Origin: Ectocarpus siliculosus
Taxonomy: Eukaryota > Sar > Phaeophyceae > Ectocarpales > Ectocarpaceae
Assembly (NCBI GenBank): GCA_000310025.1
Contig: FN648187.1
Coordinates: 140,229 to 177,650, forward strand
Length of the DNA stretch: 37,422 nucleotides
Direction: 5' to 3'
Part shown: piece after piece, positions 9,056 to 18,357 of the stretch
Position numbering within the stretch: the first letter of the stretch is position 1
Layout: every line of letters begins with the position of its first letter
The notes under the pieces: generated by a model
What the model was told of the DNA's origin: nothing
What the model saw: the letters and a program-made list of their open reading frames with translations, nothing else
Database searches by the model: none
Made by a program: the position numbers and the translations under genes

Positions 9056-9737
9056 CTCCGCCTCGCCCTACCGCCACGTATGATTACAGTTCGCTCCCGC
9101 CTGCTCGGCCACCCGCCACTCCAAGGATTAGCCCCCCTGGGGAGACAATGGCTTTGAGGCGTGGGTACACTGCACGATCGCCCAAACCTCGTTCGGCATC
9201 ATCATGCGTCACCGGCAATGCTCCACATACCTGTGATGTCCGAGGGCCTCAGCAAGTGGCTACTGCTGCGGGCTCCAAGAAATCTACCGGCAGTGCAACA
9301 CTTTCGACAATTATCGAACCGGTGCATGGACCAAGCTCTTCACAAGATGCACAGCGACGTCCAGAAAATTACGCCGCTGCTACCGCTAGTTCAACTGAAT
9401 TTACCCAGAGTTCTACCCGTACCCGCGAAGGTGCTGACCCCACACTCTCCGAAGGACGCTTTGGACAGAACCCCGCTCAAAGAATGGGAAGCTCGCGCCC
9501 CCCGTCAGGGTGGACTAGACCGGAGCCACTTGCTTCTACTCGACATAATCGACTACCACCAGGAACGTCTACTCCAAGCGATGACGACACTCGGAGCCAG
9601 CGGACCTCCGACTGTCCGCCACTTGATGCAGCGCCTATAACAGCGCCATCAACTGAGCCACGACAATACAGGCACTCTCCTCAGAGCTCTCGGAATCACC
9701 GACAGCCTCACGACACTGCCTTTGATGCCACACGAGA
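9056..9737 (+). pseudogene. Low-complexity linker between nucleocapsid and NADAR domain
   Basis: Part of a long open frame (8314-10092). It is rich in Ser, Thr, Pro, Arg and Gly and has no recognisable fold. Frame integrity is uncertain because low-complexity sequence hides frameshifts. It leads directly into the NADAR domain. Confidence 0.5.
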
Positions 9738-10213
9738 GTACGTAAATGATAACGTCATTGTTTTCTGGCAACCGCCCTCCATTTTCACAATGGACACCTT
9801 CGACAGCTTCGGTCGATTGAGTGGAATACTCCTGTGCCGAGCAATTCTTCGCAGCATCCAAGGCACGACAGGCGACAAAAACATGCTTCACAACATCATG
9901 CTTTCTTCAGACCCGGCAATGCACAAGCGCTACGGACGACAAGTGCATTGCTTCGCGCAACAGGAATGGGAAAAGGTGAGAGAATACATCGTGCTTGTGG
10001 GCACTTTCGAGAAATTCTCCCCAAAATCCTGCCATGCGTCAATATCTTCTCAACACAGGCGACAGCCTTCTAGCCAAAGCCAGCCCTTTTGACAATGTAT
10101 GGGGCATCGGCATGAGAGCCGATCACCCCGAGGCCGCCAACCCCTCCAACTGGACAGGCAAAAAATTACTGGGTAAGGCACTTCAATCGGTTAGAGACTT
10201 GCTTCGCTCCTCT
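9738..10213 (+). pseudogene. NADAR domain (YbiA/DUF1768 family) inside the retrotransposon
   Basis: The order of motifs matches NADAR proteins. NDNVIVFWQPPSIF comes first (frame 1). Next is VEYSCAEQFFAASKAR at 9821-9868 (frame 2), holding the family's Glu-Gln...Lys-Ala signature. DPAMHKRYGRQVHCF, EWEKVREYIVLVGTFEKFS follow (frame 1). Then come QNPAMRQYLLNTGD, LLAKASPFDNVWGIGMRADH and NWTGKKLLGKALQSVRDLL (frame 2, from about 10020). All parts of the roughly 150-residue domain are present, but three frame changes break it, plus a TGA just before the Glu motif. NADAR enzymes cleave N-glycosidic bonds: YbiA acts on riboflavin intermediates and other members remove ADP-ribose from guanine. What it did for this element is inference: perhaps reversing host ADP-ribosylation, or NAD/ADP-ribose metabolism in the particle. 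It sits between gag and protease. Confidence 0.88.
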
Positions 10214-10541
10214 GCACCGATGCCGCCACTGGAAGACCCCACCGACTCCGCACTCGACAATAACGGCATTCTCGAGATCAACACCGACAACCAGCAACCC
10301 ATCAATCCACCTTCAGAGTCACCTCCAGAGCCAACCGATATCAACGCTCTTTGGCCCTCTGACGCGCCCTCCGACTACGACGACGACATTCTCCACATTG
10401 CGGCCGCCAATTTCCACGTCGACAACCACCCCAAAGTACTTGCTGAACATGGACCAGGTCTCGTTGACGGTACTGTAACCGTTGACGACGCTTCACCATC
10501 CACCAAAGTGCGCATACACCCAGGTTCCGCAACTTCAGGTT
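10214..10541 (+). pseudogene. Acidic linker between NADAR domain and protease
   Basis: The frame of the NADAR C-terminus (9995-10702) continues into a Pro/Asp/Glu/Ser-rich stretch (PPLEDPTDSALDNNG, WPSDAPSDYDDDILHIAA). By about 10530 the protein-like signal moves to frame 0, where the protease lies. It has the composition of a flexible, possibly processed spacer. Confidence 0.5.
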
Positions 10542-11084
10542 TGCTGCGGCGCTCTCCTGGACTCCGGCTCTCCAGCCACGTTCATCAACAGCAATGCTCT
10601 CGGCACCATGCGAGCCACAGGATGCGCGACACAAGACTGCATCGCCACCAACAACACTTGCTCTTGGGGAGGATTCAGTGGCTCGCATCCACTCGTCGCT
10701 AATCAGATGGTACGTCTCAGTGTTCAATTTTATCACATGGACCAACCCACAGCTTCACTCGCCGTCTGGGCTAATGTAGTTCCAGCCAACACCATGCGGC
10801 AGCCACTTCTACTAGGACGCGACAGCTTCATGCGCTACACCAGCCGCACCTACACCGTGCTCCCTACGCGTTCTCCAACACAACGCGTGCTGGGAGAATA
10901 TACCTTCTCTCACCACCAAGCCTGCGGCGCCTCAGCCTACATTCCAGATTCCTCTGCCGCTCGCAGAAGATTGCATCTCACATATGCTGGAAAATCTGGA
11001 ATCTCTCTCTCGTCGAATCATCAATTGCTCCACGTAACCTCATCCACGCCAATGGATATCCTGCTCTGGAAGGACACTACCTAG
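10542..11084 (+). pseudogene. Retropepsin-like aspartic protease (PR)
   Basis: CCGALLDSGSPATFIN contains the catalytic Asp-Ser-Gly (10560-10568), and QPLLLGRDSFMRY is the second conserved LLGRD block of retropepsins at about 10800-10840. Spacing is as expected for a protease monomer that dimerises to cut the polyprotein. The frame (open from about 10482) ends at a TAG at 11082-11084, and protein-like sequence resumes further down (LPLAGFAELEPGDVLG at 11145-11190). The catalytic motif itself is intact. Confidence 0.85.
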
Positions 11085-11216
11085 TAGACACTATTCCAGA
11101 CTTGTCCCCTTCAGACGAACTCTTCGTCTCTCACGGCCGCCAATTTCTACCTCTCGCAGGATTCGCAGAGCTTGAACCGGGCGACGTTTTAGGTACAGCA
11201 GCCGCACCTCTCATGC

Positions 11217-12400
11217 GTGTATCTATCGACACTATTCAACAATTCAGCGACAACCAACCGTCAAAGCACTTCGAAGTGCCAAGGCCATCACACTCCGCCG
11301 ATGCGGCACACTGCGATGATCCCTTTCATCGGCAACGTATCTACCGACAACAGCACTCCTCCCCCCCCCCCCGACAATCCGCCTCCACCGACACTTCCTC
11401 CACAGGAGCTTCTGGACCGCTTAGATGCCGCTCAACAGAAAAGCTTCCTGTCTCTATGGGACCGCCTACCGCCACGCATGCGGACCATCACGTTCAATCT
11501 ACACGGCCAAGGCTGGAACCCCGCTGTCATAGATGAGCTCGCTGATGTCTTACACAACTTCCGAGACGTCTTCTCCACTTCTCCAACGGACCTGGGCTGC
11601 TGCCCACTGCTACCGTTCAAAATCGACATTCCGGACGGCACCCCACCGGTGCGAACCAAGCCTTGCCGCATGAACCCTCGGGTCGCCAAACAAATGGACA
11701 CCATTTTGGACAAATACCTCGCGGCAGGTTTAATCCAACACTCCACTTCTCCGTACTGCAGTCCCATCGTCACCATTCCAAAAAAATCTGGAGGGCTTCG
11801 CATCACCGCCAATTACCAGAAACTCAAACCGCATCAGCAGCTTCAGTCAACTGCCTGTTCCTCGTGTGGGATGAGATCATGAACAAACTGCACCAGGGCT
11901 CCATCTTCTCGCTCTTCGACTACACGGGCTCCTTCCACCAAATTCCCGCGCACCCCGACACAATTCCGCTCACTGCGTTCGCCACACCGACTCGCCTTTT
12001 CGAGTGGCTAAAAAGTGCCGATGGGTGCCAGCCAATCTTCAGGCTGGTGGATGAAGGTCATCAATGAGGTCATCAAAGACTTAGAGGGTGTCGACGCGTA
12101 CCTCGACGATGTGGTACTCTACGACAAAACACCGGCGGATCACGTCCGCACCATGCGCGCCTTCTTGCAACGGTTGCGCAAGCATAAGCTCAAGTTTTCA
12201 CGGCCACCATCGGCACGACACACTCTGCCTTCTTGGGACACACCATCACTCCCGACGGCATCAGGCCCAACGCCAACGAAGTCGCTGCACTCGCGGCTAT
12301 GCCAATGCCAACTGACATCAAGAAACCTCGCTCCCTCCTCGGCGGTTTGAGCTACTTACCGCAGCTTCGTCGAAACCTTGTCAAAACGAGTACGCCCCGT
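11217..12400 (+). pseudogene. Reverse transcriptase (RT), frameshifted
   Basis: The frame at 11217-11882 has a Pro-rich lead and then the RT start (FRDVFSTSPTDLG, DGTPPVRTKPCRMNP, LAAGLIQHSTSPYCSPIVTI, PKKSGGLRITANYQKL). It then shifts near 11840-11870 to another frame with HQGSIFSLFDYTGSFHQIPA and TAFATPTRLFEW. From 12015 it returns to the first frame for PMGASQSSGWWMKVINEV and the catalytic YLDD at 12099-12110. Another shift near 12210-12230 leads to GHTITPDGIRPNANEV and LLGGLSYLPQL (thumb). The first catalytic Asp (FSLFDYTG) and YLDD are preserved, so decay is by indels rather than active-site loss. The enzyme would copy element RNA into DNA in cytoplasmic particles. Confidence 0.92.
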
Positions 12401-12900
12401 CACGACACTCCTCAAGAAAAAACCGGCGTGCACCGTCACCGCCGACATGGAAGCCATCGTACGAGAAATCCTCAAAGAACTCTCCGAACCGCCAATTCTC
12501 GTCTTCCCCGACTGGAAAGCCATCGAAGACGGCACCAGACCTCTCCGCCTCCACTGCGACGCAAGCCTCGACGGTCTTGGCGCGACACTAGAACAAGAAC
12601 AACCTGATGGCTCTGTTCGCCCCCACCGTCTTCATCGGCAGATCGACACTTGACGCCGAGCGCAACTGGACGCCACTCGACTTGGAAGCTGGCGCCATCG
12701 TTTGGGCCATCAAACGCATGCGCGGATACTTGCGCGGCACGCACTTCCAAACTTGGACCGACAATCAGTCACTGGAGAACATCTCCAAGGTGGGAGACCA
12801 CAGCCCACGCGTACATCGTTGGCTCGAGTTCCTCATGGCGTATCAATGCACGCTGAAACACCGCCCGGGCTCGTCCAACAGCAACGCCGACATGCTGTCT
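12378..12900 (+). pseudogene. RNase H domain
   Basis: The first part, in frame 12378-12653, has LRLHCDASLDGLGATLEQEQ, the first catalytic Asp of Ty3/gypsy RNase H. A shift near 12615-12630 moves into frame 12607. That frame has the TLDAERNWTPLDLEAGAIVW block (catalytic Glu), HFQTWTDNQSLENI (catalytic Asp) and the conserved end VHRWLEFLMAYQ, KHRPGSSNSNADMLSRLP. It degrades the RNA strand during reverse transcription. All key acidic residues are visible. Confidence 0.9.
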
Positions 12901-13818
12901 AGACTACCCATAGCCCCCACTCCACAAGACATCACAGGAGATAGCCGCATCACCATGCCAGATGATGTGGGCGTCTACATGACTCGCGCCACCGGCAACA
13001 CTCCTTCTGGTCCTCCTCCACAGGGTATTGCTTTGGGTGAGCTAGTACCCAACAACGGCACTGACATTTTGAGTGGCTCCCCACTGACGTCAGCGGATTT
13101 CCAGCATTTTCCCCGCCACGGGCTCCGAATGAGCATTGACGACCTCGACGCTCCTTCCGGAGTATTCGCAGCTCGTGCTTTTCCGTCAGTCTTCAACAGC
13201 AACTCACGTCTCCACTCTCGCCACTGTCCGCGTTGCGCGACATCAACACAGTTCATCAATCGGCTTCGCCTCGACATTTGGACCAACAGAGCAAGGACCC
13301 TACCACAGCACGTCCTCCGTCCTCAAATTTTCAAACCATCCCGGCACACTACAGCCTGCCGCTCAATCCCCGGCACAACCTGTCAGTTCGACAATGCCCC
13401 CTGCAACTGCAGCTCGCTCCAGGTCAGACATCCTGAAAGCACCTGCACTTTAGCGGCTTCTCTCTCCTTCTCGGTTACGCCCGCGTTCTTTGGATCCATC
13501 AGATTTGATGTACACCCGCACTCGACGCGACGCAGCTGCAACATGTGGGAATCCTTTGCCTCAAGTAACGTACCACTTCAGGCCAGACATTTCCGCCACT
13601 GCAGCACCAGCACCTGCTGCACCTCCACGCAGGCCGCACACAACTCCTCCTACGCCACCTGCACAGACCACCGCTGAACTTGTACCCACGGTACCAACCG
13701 CCAACTGCTCCCTCAGCCTCTGCCGGAATCTGCCGACACACCACCCACAGGGACCCCCTCAACTTCAGCTTCTTCGTCACTTCCAGCGCCACTGCCTTCT
13801 CCGGCAGAGATATCCTTC
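12901..13818 (+). pseudogene. Spacer between RNase H and integrase
   Basis: The RNase H frame stays open to 13677 but loses any recognisable fold after LSRLPIAPTPQD. From about 13200 it reads as Arg/Thr/Cys-rich sequence typical of an out-of-frame translation. The true frame may be a Pro/Ala/Thr-rich linker (for example AAPAPAAPPRRPHTTPPTPP at about 13600 in another frame). No motif was seen. Confidence 0.45.
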
Positions 13819-14727
13819 ATGGACTCTATAGCGCGCTTCACACACGCCGACTGGCATGTGGAACAACAAAAGGACGTCACTTGCAACGCCACTATTCGCT
13901 ACATGCAACTTGGGCAACCTTCAGCATTGCCCGCAGACTTCTTCGGCGACACCCCAGAACACTCGCGTCCTTCCCTTACCGACATCAAGGAATTGGCCAC
14001 CAAAGGTCGCATCATCACCGATGACGACGGCAATCCGCTCTTGGTTCGTCAATTTACCAAACCGCCAAACTCCGACAACGATCGTCCTAGCGGTAGAGCT
14101 GCTCGCCTTCTCGACAAGGAACCCACGCGCATCTATGTGCCAGAACACATGCGTCCTTGGGTAATGCTTCAATGCCACTCCAACACTCTCTGCCACCTTG
14201 GCACCGCCAAAACCATCAGCCTTCTGGAACAACTCTACTGGTGGGTTGGCATGAGCGCATGCGCCCGCTTCTGGATTCGACAATGCTACACATGCCAAGG
14301 CCACAAATCAGCACGACAAACTATACGATGGCCCATCCTCACCATTCCCCTGCCATCAGGGCCAGGTGTGGCCGTCAGCTTGGACTACTTTGGACCACTC
14401 CCTACTACTCCACGCGGCAACGCCTACATCTTACTCTTCACCGACCGCTTTAGCCGGCGCGCCGACATGAACGCAGTCTCACCTGCGAACTACACGGCCG
14501 AAGGGATCGCCAATATCTTCGCCAATCAATACATTCCACTCCGGGGATGTCCGGCGAGCCTTCTTTCCGACAATGGTCTTCACTTCACCTCGCAACTTTC
14601 TGACGCCATCTTCAAACTTCTCCGCGTACGCAAAATCACCACCAGCGCTTATCACCCTTGCGGCAACGGCGGCGTGGAACGCGTCAATCACACAATGGCC
14701 CAAATGCTAGCTGTGTCCGTCAATTAG
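13819..14727 (+). pseudogene. Integrase (IN), catalytic core intact, premature stop
   Basis: A 302-codon frame. The N-terminal zinc motif is H-x4-H-x30-C-x2-C, with His codons at 14176 and 14191 and Cys codons at 14284 and 14293. The catalytic triad is Asp 14383 (SLDYFGPL), Asp 14569 (LLSDNGLHFTS) and Glu 14677 (GGVERVNHTM). Asp-Glu spacing is 35 residues, the canonical D,D35E. The TAG at 14725-14727 interrupts a frame that clearly continues (DDWDLHVPHVEFDYNN, then GLAPNQVHIG), so it is a nonsense mutation. The enzyme would insert the element DNA into chromosomes. Confidence 0.93.
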
Positions 14728-15301
14728 AGGCAAGATGACTGGGATCTACACGTCCCGCACGTGGAATTTGACTACAACAACACCGTGAGCGCCGTCATAG
14801 GGCTCGCACCCAACCAAGTGCACATCGGTCAACGTCGACAAAATCGAGCGCAGGAACTCGTCACTATCGGATGCACTTCACCGCCGACCCATCTACAAGA
14901 CAGGACATTGAGTCTGGGTCTACAATCGGGCATCGACAATTCGCCAAGGCGCTTCCACCACCGCCTCTGCCTCCGCCTCGGACTCGCAGGTTCTCAAAGC
15001 CAAGCTCTCCTTGAACTGGACTGGGCCCTTCCAAATTCTTGCCGTAGGTCCCAGCGACAAAGCACCAGATGGGCGCCCGATGGCCGACAAACTCCTCTAC
15101 TTGGACCTGCCCAACGACATGCCCGGTGCCGCGGCCAAAAACCGCGTCTCCGTGGTACGCTGCAAACTGTGCCGCCACGCCCACGACACTGACATACCCC
15201 GCTTCCTGCCTGCTGGCCTCACAAGATACGTCCTCAACAATTACACCAACAAATCCCCTCCGTACCACGCTACCGAGGATGACGTCTCCACGCCTCTGCA
15301 A
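14728..15301 (+). pseudogene. Integrase C-terminal region
   Basis: After the TAG the frame holds VEFDYNNTVSAVIGLAPN up to about 14830 and is then lost. By about 15000 the second frame gives LSLNWTGPFQILAVGP and LLYLDLPNDMPG, the conserved GPF/Y-type module of Ty3/gypsy integrases (W-x-GPF). VSVVRCKLCRHAHD and FLPAGLTRYVLNNYTNKSPP lead into the chromodomain. At least one frameshift lies between 14830 and 15000. Confidence 0.75.
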
Positions 15302-15460
15302 CGCCTGCAAGTCGAGAAAATCACCGGCCACCAAACTGTCCGCGGACGCGGCGGCGTACTCGCCGCTCCCTACCAAACACACTGGAAAGGCCTGCTTCGA
15401 CCCTCCTGGGAACGCGAAATCGACCAACAACACTCGCGTCACCACATCCTTCGCTACTGG
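15302..15460 (+). pseudogene. Chromodomain at the integrase C-terminus
   Basis: LQVEKITGHQTVRGRGGVLA followed by YQTHWKGLLRPSWEREID and HSRHHILRYW has the chromodomain pattern: VEKI-strand, W-K-G block, W-E block, terminal helix. In chromoviruses this module targets integration to marked chromatin by binding modified histone tails. The YQTHWKG segment has Tyr and Trp at aromatic-cage positions; whether binding would be preserved cannot be judged. The frame shifts right at the end of the domain (about 15455-15465). Confidence 0.75.
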
Positions 15461-15953
15461 TGTGGCACACCGGATCGACACAGCCAAAAGAACCGTCTTT
15501 ACCGCAACATGCGCATACAAAGGAGCCGCCGCTCGCGAACTCTCCCGCGCCAAAGGAGAACGTGCGTCTTCACCCGGCTACACCTACGTCCCCCGCGACA
15601 CTTACATCCGCCGCTTCAGTGCCACCGCCTTACCCGTCGGAGCCTACTTCTGGTACAAAGCCAAAGACGCGCCCTGGTGGTTGGGCAAAAAATCGCGGCA
15701 CACCACGACTGCTGACCTCTACATCGTCCGCTTCCTCGACGACCCCGGGCCGATCAAGATCTCCCTCACCCCCGGCCACTACAGCTCCGAACACCACGCC
15801 GTCTGCGGTTCTTGGTGTCTTAAAGTACATCGCAACAGCTCCTTCATGCGTGGCATCAGGAGAAACGTCGACGAACCCAGAGGAGCCCCAACTTCGGCCA
15901 CAACAGCGCCCGCTTCAGCAACAACAGTGCCGTCTTCAGCCGCTGCCCGGTGA
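15461..15953 (+). pseudogene. Extra C-terminal segment, Tudor/SH3-like in appearance
   Basis: In frame 0, up to the TGA at 15951-15953. After a basic stretch (VAHRIDTAKRTVFTA, YTYVPRDTYIRRF) comes a compact region, LPVGAYFWYKAKDAPWWLGK, DLYIVRFLDDPGPIKISL and HAVCGSWCLKVH. It ends in an Ala/Thr/Ser tail. The WYKA...WWLGK...YIVRFLDD pattern resembles small beta-barrel readers such as Tudor or Agenet domains, but I cannot assign it to a named family. Its position after the chromodomain suggests a second chromatin-binding module of the same polyprotein. Confidence 0.5.
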
Positions 15954-17054
15954 AAATGCCTTGTTTGGATACCGGAGACCGCATGTTCTTGTTTTATATT
16001 TTTTGCGTGCATTCCCTCGCCGTGTCAGAAGCTCTTTCCCCCACCGTGCAATCTGCCCCTGGCTGGTTACGCCCCTGGCATTGGTTTGTACCTTCTTGAT
16101 GTATTTATTGTTTGTTTTAGTTTGTTTTTTATGTGTTACTTCTAGCGCATCTGACGCTATAGCTTTGTTTCTTAGGACGCCGTTGCCACCCAAGCACTCG
16201 CTCTTACAGCCGTCTGCTGGCGTGATACGTTTTGGCCTACGCTCATGTGTCTTGCGCTCGATCATGCTGCCTACCTTTCCCACATAGCCCATATCGTATT
16301 TTTCGTACGCCACTCCTTTGAGCGCCTGCGAGCACGAAATGCTGTTGCTCCCCCGCAGCTATTGTCTTCTACTGTTGACCCCCTTAGCTCACGACATCTA
16401 CTGTCGACGCCCCCGTTGTGAGCTTTTGAGAGTGCTATCTATCTTTGGCCTTGTCCACCCACCCTATTTTTCTTATTTCTTATGTTTCAGCGTCCATACC
16501 GACAACCGCCGCCCGTTTGTCGCCCCCCATTTTATTGGACCGCGCGCAGAGCACCGTAGTGACTGGCTCTTGCTTTCTAGCCCGCTCCCGCTGCGCCGCT
16601 GTCTCTGAGTGTTTTTGCTTCTTGTGCTTTTTTGTATTAGCTTGAGCATTTTCTTGTGCTTTTCTTGCGTCTTCGGGACTATCCTGGCGTTACACCGTCG
16701 TTCTTCGTGACCCTCTTGCAATCGATGGACCCCCCGACTTTTTCTTCTCTCTTTCTGCTTATTCATGTAGCTCTGCCCCTGATCTTATCTTCGGACGTTT
16801 TCCGCACTCCTTTGCTCAGCTTTCACAACCACTGTCAGCCTACACTGTGTGCCCCAGTTTTCCCTTGTTTCGATTATTTCTGCCCTTTCGCTAGCCGAGA
16901 GCGTAGCTCTCCTGCAATCCACGTAGAGATGTGGGAGAGGTTTGTGAGGCTCTGTATCCTCGAGTCAAGAGTTGATACCTCAGATGGATGGTTATTTCCC
17001 CCTCTTCAGATTCTAGCCTCTGCGTATATTATGTCCAGGGTGGGCTATTAATAG
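15954..17054 (+). other. Non-coding 3' region of the LTR element
   Basis: About 1.1 kb between the end of the polyprotein and the 3' LTR. It is rich in T and C on the plus strand (for example GTTTGTTTTTTATGTGTTAC at about 16114-16140) and has no open frame with a recognisable product. A polypurine tract should lie just before 17055. The best candidate is the short AGGGTGGG at about 17036, which is poor and separated by an AT-rich 11-nt stretch, so the tract may have decayed. Confidence 0.5.
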
Positions 17055-17395
17055 TGTTATGGTTTTGGACCCTTGGACTAAGATACCATCTGGGCGGGTA
17101 TATCTTTCAGGAATATCCCGACCACCTGCCCAGATTCCTTGTATTCCGACTTTAGGCAGGTAGCGGTGTAATTATTCCTAGAAGTAGCAAGCGATGTGCA
17201 AGCGTTCCACCTTGCTCAGTGTTGCCTGGTGTTGCCTGGTGTTGCCTGGGAGTGAGCGATAGCGAGCGACTGAGAGAGAACGGAAGGATAAGGAAGGAAA
17301 CAGACTGAAGAAACGTAGCGGCTCCAACCTGCACACAGTGGTCGGACTAGCTCCACGCTGAACCCGCGTCAGAGATCGTCACATCTCGTCACACA
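17055..17395 (+). repeat. 3' LTR of the Ty3/gypsy element
   Basis: About 341 bp matching 4749-5099. It starts TGTTATGG and ends CACACA, the canonical TG...CA form. Its first roughly 100 bp contain a hairpin-forming sequence (ATCTGGGCGGGTATATC ... GACCACCTGCCCAGAT) that is also found, rearranged, as a free-standing foldback at 27660-27774. Confidence 0.9.
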
Positions 17396-17612
17396 ACGCA
17401 TACGACGAGTGAAGATTCAAGGAACGACTGTCCGTAGCGTAAGCATCAAAGCTTATTCTCCGATATAGTAGCAATAATGCCAGTATTGACTATTGACCAT
17501 TGACATTGCAAAAGTGGCATTATTGCCACTATATCGAATAGTGGCATTGCCCTGAATAGTGGCATGATTTTCTCTTGCCACTACATGCCACTATATCGGG
17601 ACCACTACTGTA
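17396..17612 (-). repeat. Right end of the DNA transposon
   Basis: Contains CCGATATAGTAGC near 17461, several TAGTGGCA/TGCCACTA words from 17512 to 17595, and the terminal CTATATCGGGACCACTACTG (17591-17610) next to TA. This mirrors the left end at 3854-4020. Confidence 0.5.
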
Positions 17613-17700
17613 TAAAGAAAGACTACCATTCGAGATATAACTAAAGTCGAAGGGGATGTGTTGAGGTCTTCGCAGTGAACACCGGCTGGATACTAGGCTT
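17613..17700 (+). repeat. Dispersed repeat, copy 1 (CATTCGAGATATA family)
   Basis: GAAAGACTACCATTCGAGAT, AAGTCGAAGGGGATGTG and ACCGGCTGGATACT are shared with 18358-18490 and partly with 32755-32810. Part of it is an imperfect inverted repeat (CCATTCGA ... TCGAAGGGGATG). This copy starts immediately beside the DNA transposon's right end, so the transposon may have landed in or next to it. Confidence 0.65.
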
Positions 17701-18357
17701 TCTTAGGGTCTACGCCTAAGCCTATACTGCTGTACACTGATTTTTTTTATCAGCTGTACGTACGTCCTACTCGAGGTCCCCTGTCCAACTGTTCCTCCGC
17801 TTGCTCTGCGGATCTTTCCGTGCGGTCCGCGCGCACCCGTATGTCACTGTATGCACATGCCCGCGTACCACATATATACACTCAACCGCCCAGATGGTTG
17901 TTTGTCGTCTCACGCCCGGGGAGATTCTCCGGTAGCGTTTCAGTGCTGTACCACGTCAGCACGCCAGCACAGACTGTATCTGTGTCACCGCCTAGTCGGG
18001 TCGGTTCTGCGTCATCAGGGCTGCGGAAGTGGTGTGCTGTGCACACCCCTCTTCACCCCTCCTCTGTCACTCTTCTTCTTTCCCTATCTTCCCAGAGACC
18101 ACACCGTTGGCTCTTCCTAGAGAACTACTCCTGTCCCGCAAGTCTGTGCACTGGCGGCTCCCCACCGTCGCTCCGGAAGTCTCCTCTGGTCACACAGTCG
18201 AGAGAAGGTCCAACCCCTTCCGTCGGTCTGAAATAGGTCACCCTTAGTGACGTCAAAAATATCGTGCATAGAAGGTATGCATAGAAGGCGTGTCATCCGC
18301 ATTTTGACGAAATCAACCCGCATGCCAGAGCGGGAATCAAGGAATAATAAAAACACA
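17701..18357. other. Intergenic sequence without a recognised gene
   Basis: A 138-codon open frame at 17820-18236 and others overlap here but show no family motif. Their composition (Ser/Pro/Cys/His-rich) is that of chance frames in C-rich DNA. Nothing else was recognised. Confidence 0.3.

Larger units (their letters stand above)
4749..17395 (+). mobile_element. Ty3/gypsy chromovirus-like LTR retrotransposon with a NADAR domain, defective
   Basis: A full-structure element: 5' LTR 4749-5099, tRNA-Ser-type primer-binding site from 5100, gag, CCHC knuckle, NADAR domain, aspartic protease, reverse transcriptase, RNase H, integrase, chromodomain, a second chromatin-reader-like segment, a 1.1 kb non-coding 3' region and 3' LTR 17055-17395. 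The order PR-RT-RH-IN with a chromodomain places it with chromoviruses of the Ty3/gypsy (Metaviridae) class. It cannot be autonomous: the frame changes or stops at about a dozen positions (for example TAA at 5841, TAA at about 7804, TAG at 14725). A gag segment is inverted, and the leader contains an inverted duplication. No matching target-site duplication was identified. Confidence 0.9.
3852..17612. mobile_element. Probable Tc1/mariner-pogo-type DNA transposon enclosing an LTR element
   Basis: A TA dinucleotide at 3852-3853 is followed by AAGCAGTGGTCCCGATAAAG. At the other end, the reverse complement of 17591-17610 reads CAGTAGTGGTCCCGATATAG and is followed by TA at 17611-17612. These look like terminal inverted repeats with a TA target duplication, as in Tc1/mariner/pogo elements. 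Both ends then carry subterminal repeats of the word TAGTGGCA/TGCCACTA (3867-4020 and 17470-17595). A partial open frame at 4015-4374 could be the tail of a transposase. The Ty3/gypsy element at 4749-17395 would be nested inside. Two mismatches in the outermost four bases and the long inserted cargo leave room for doubt. Two separate decayed copies are the alternative. Confidence 0.5.

Noticed and set aside
17820-18236. 138-codon plus-strand frame as a gene
   Set aside because: No motif, biased composition, no supporting splice or neighbour context.
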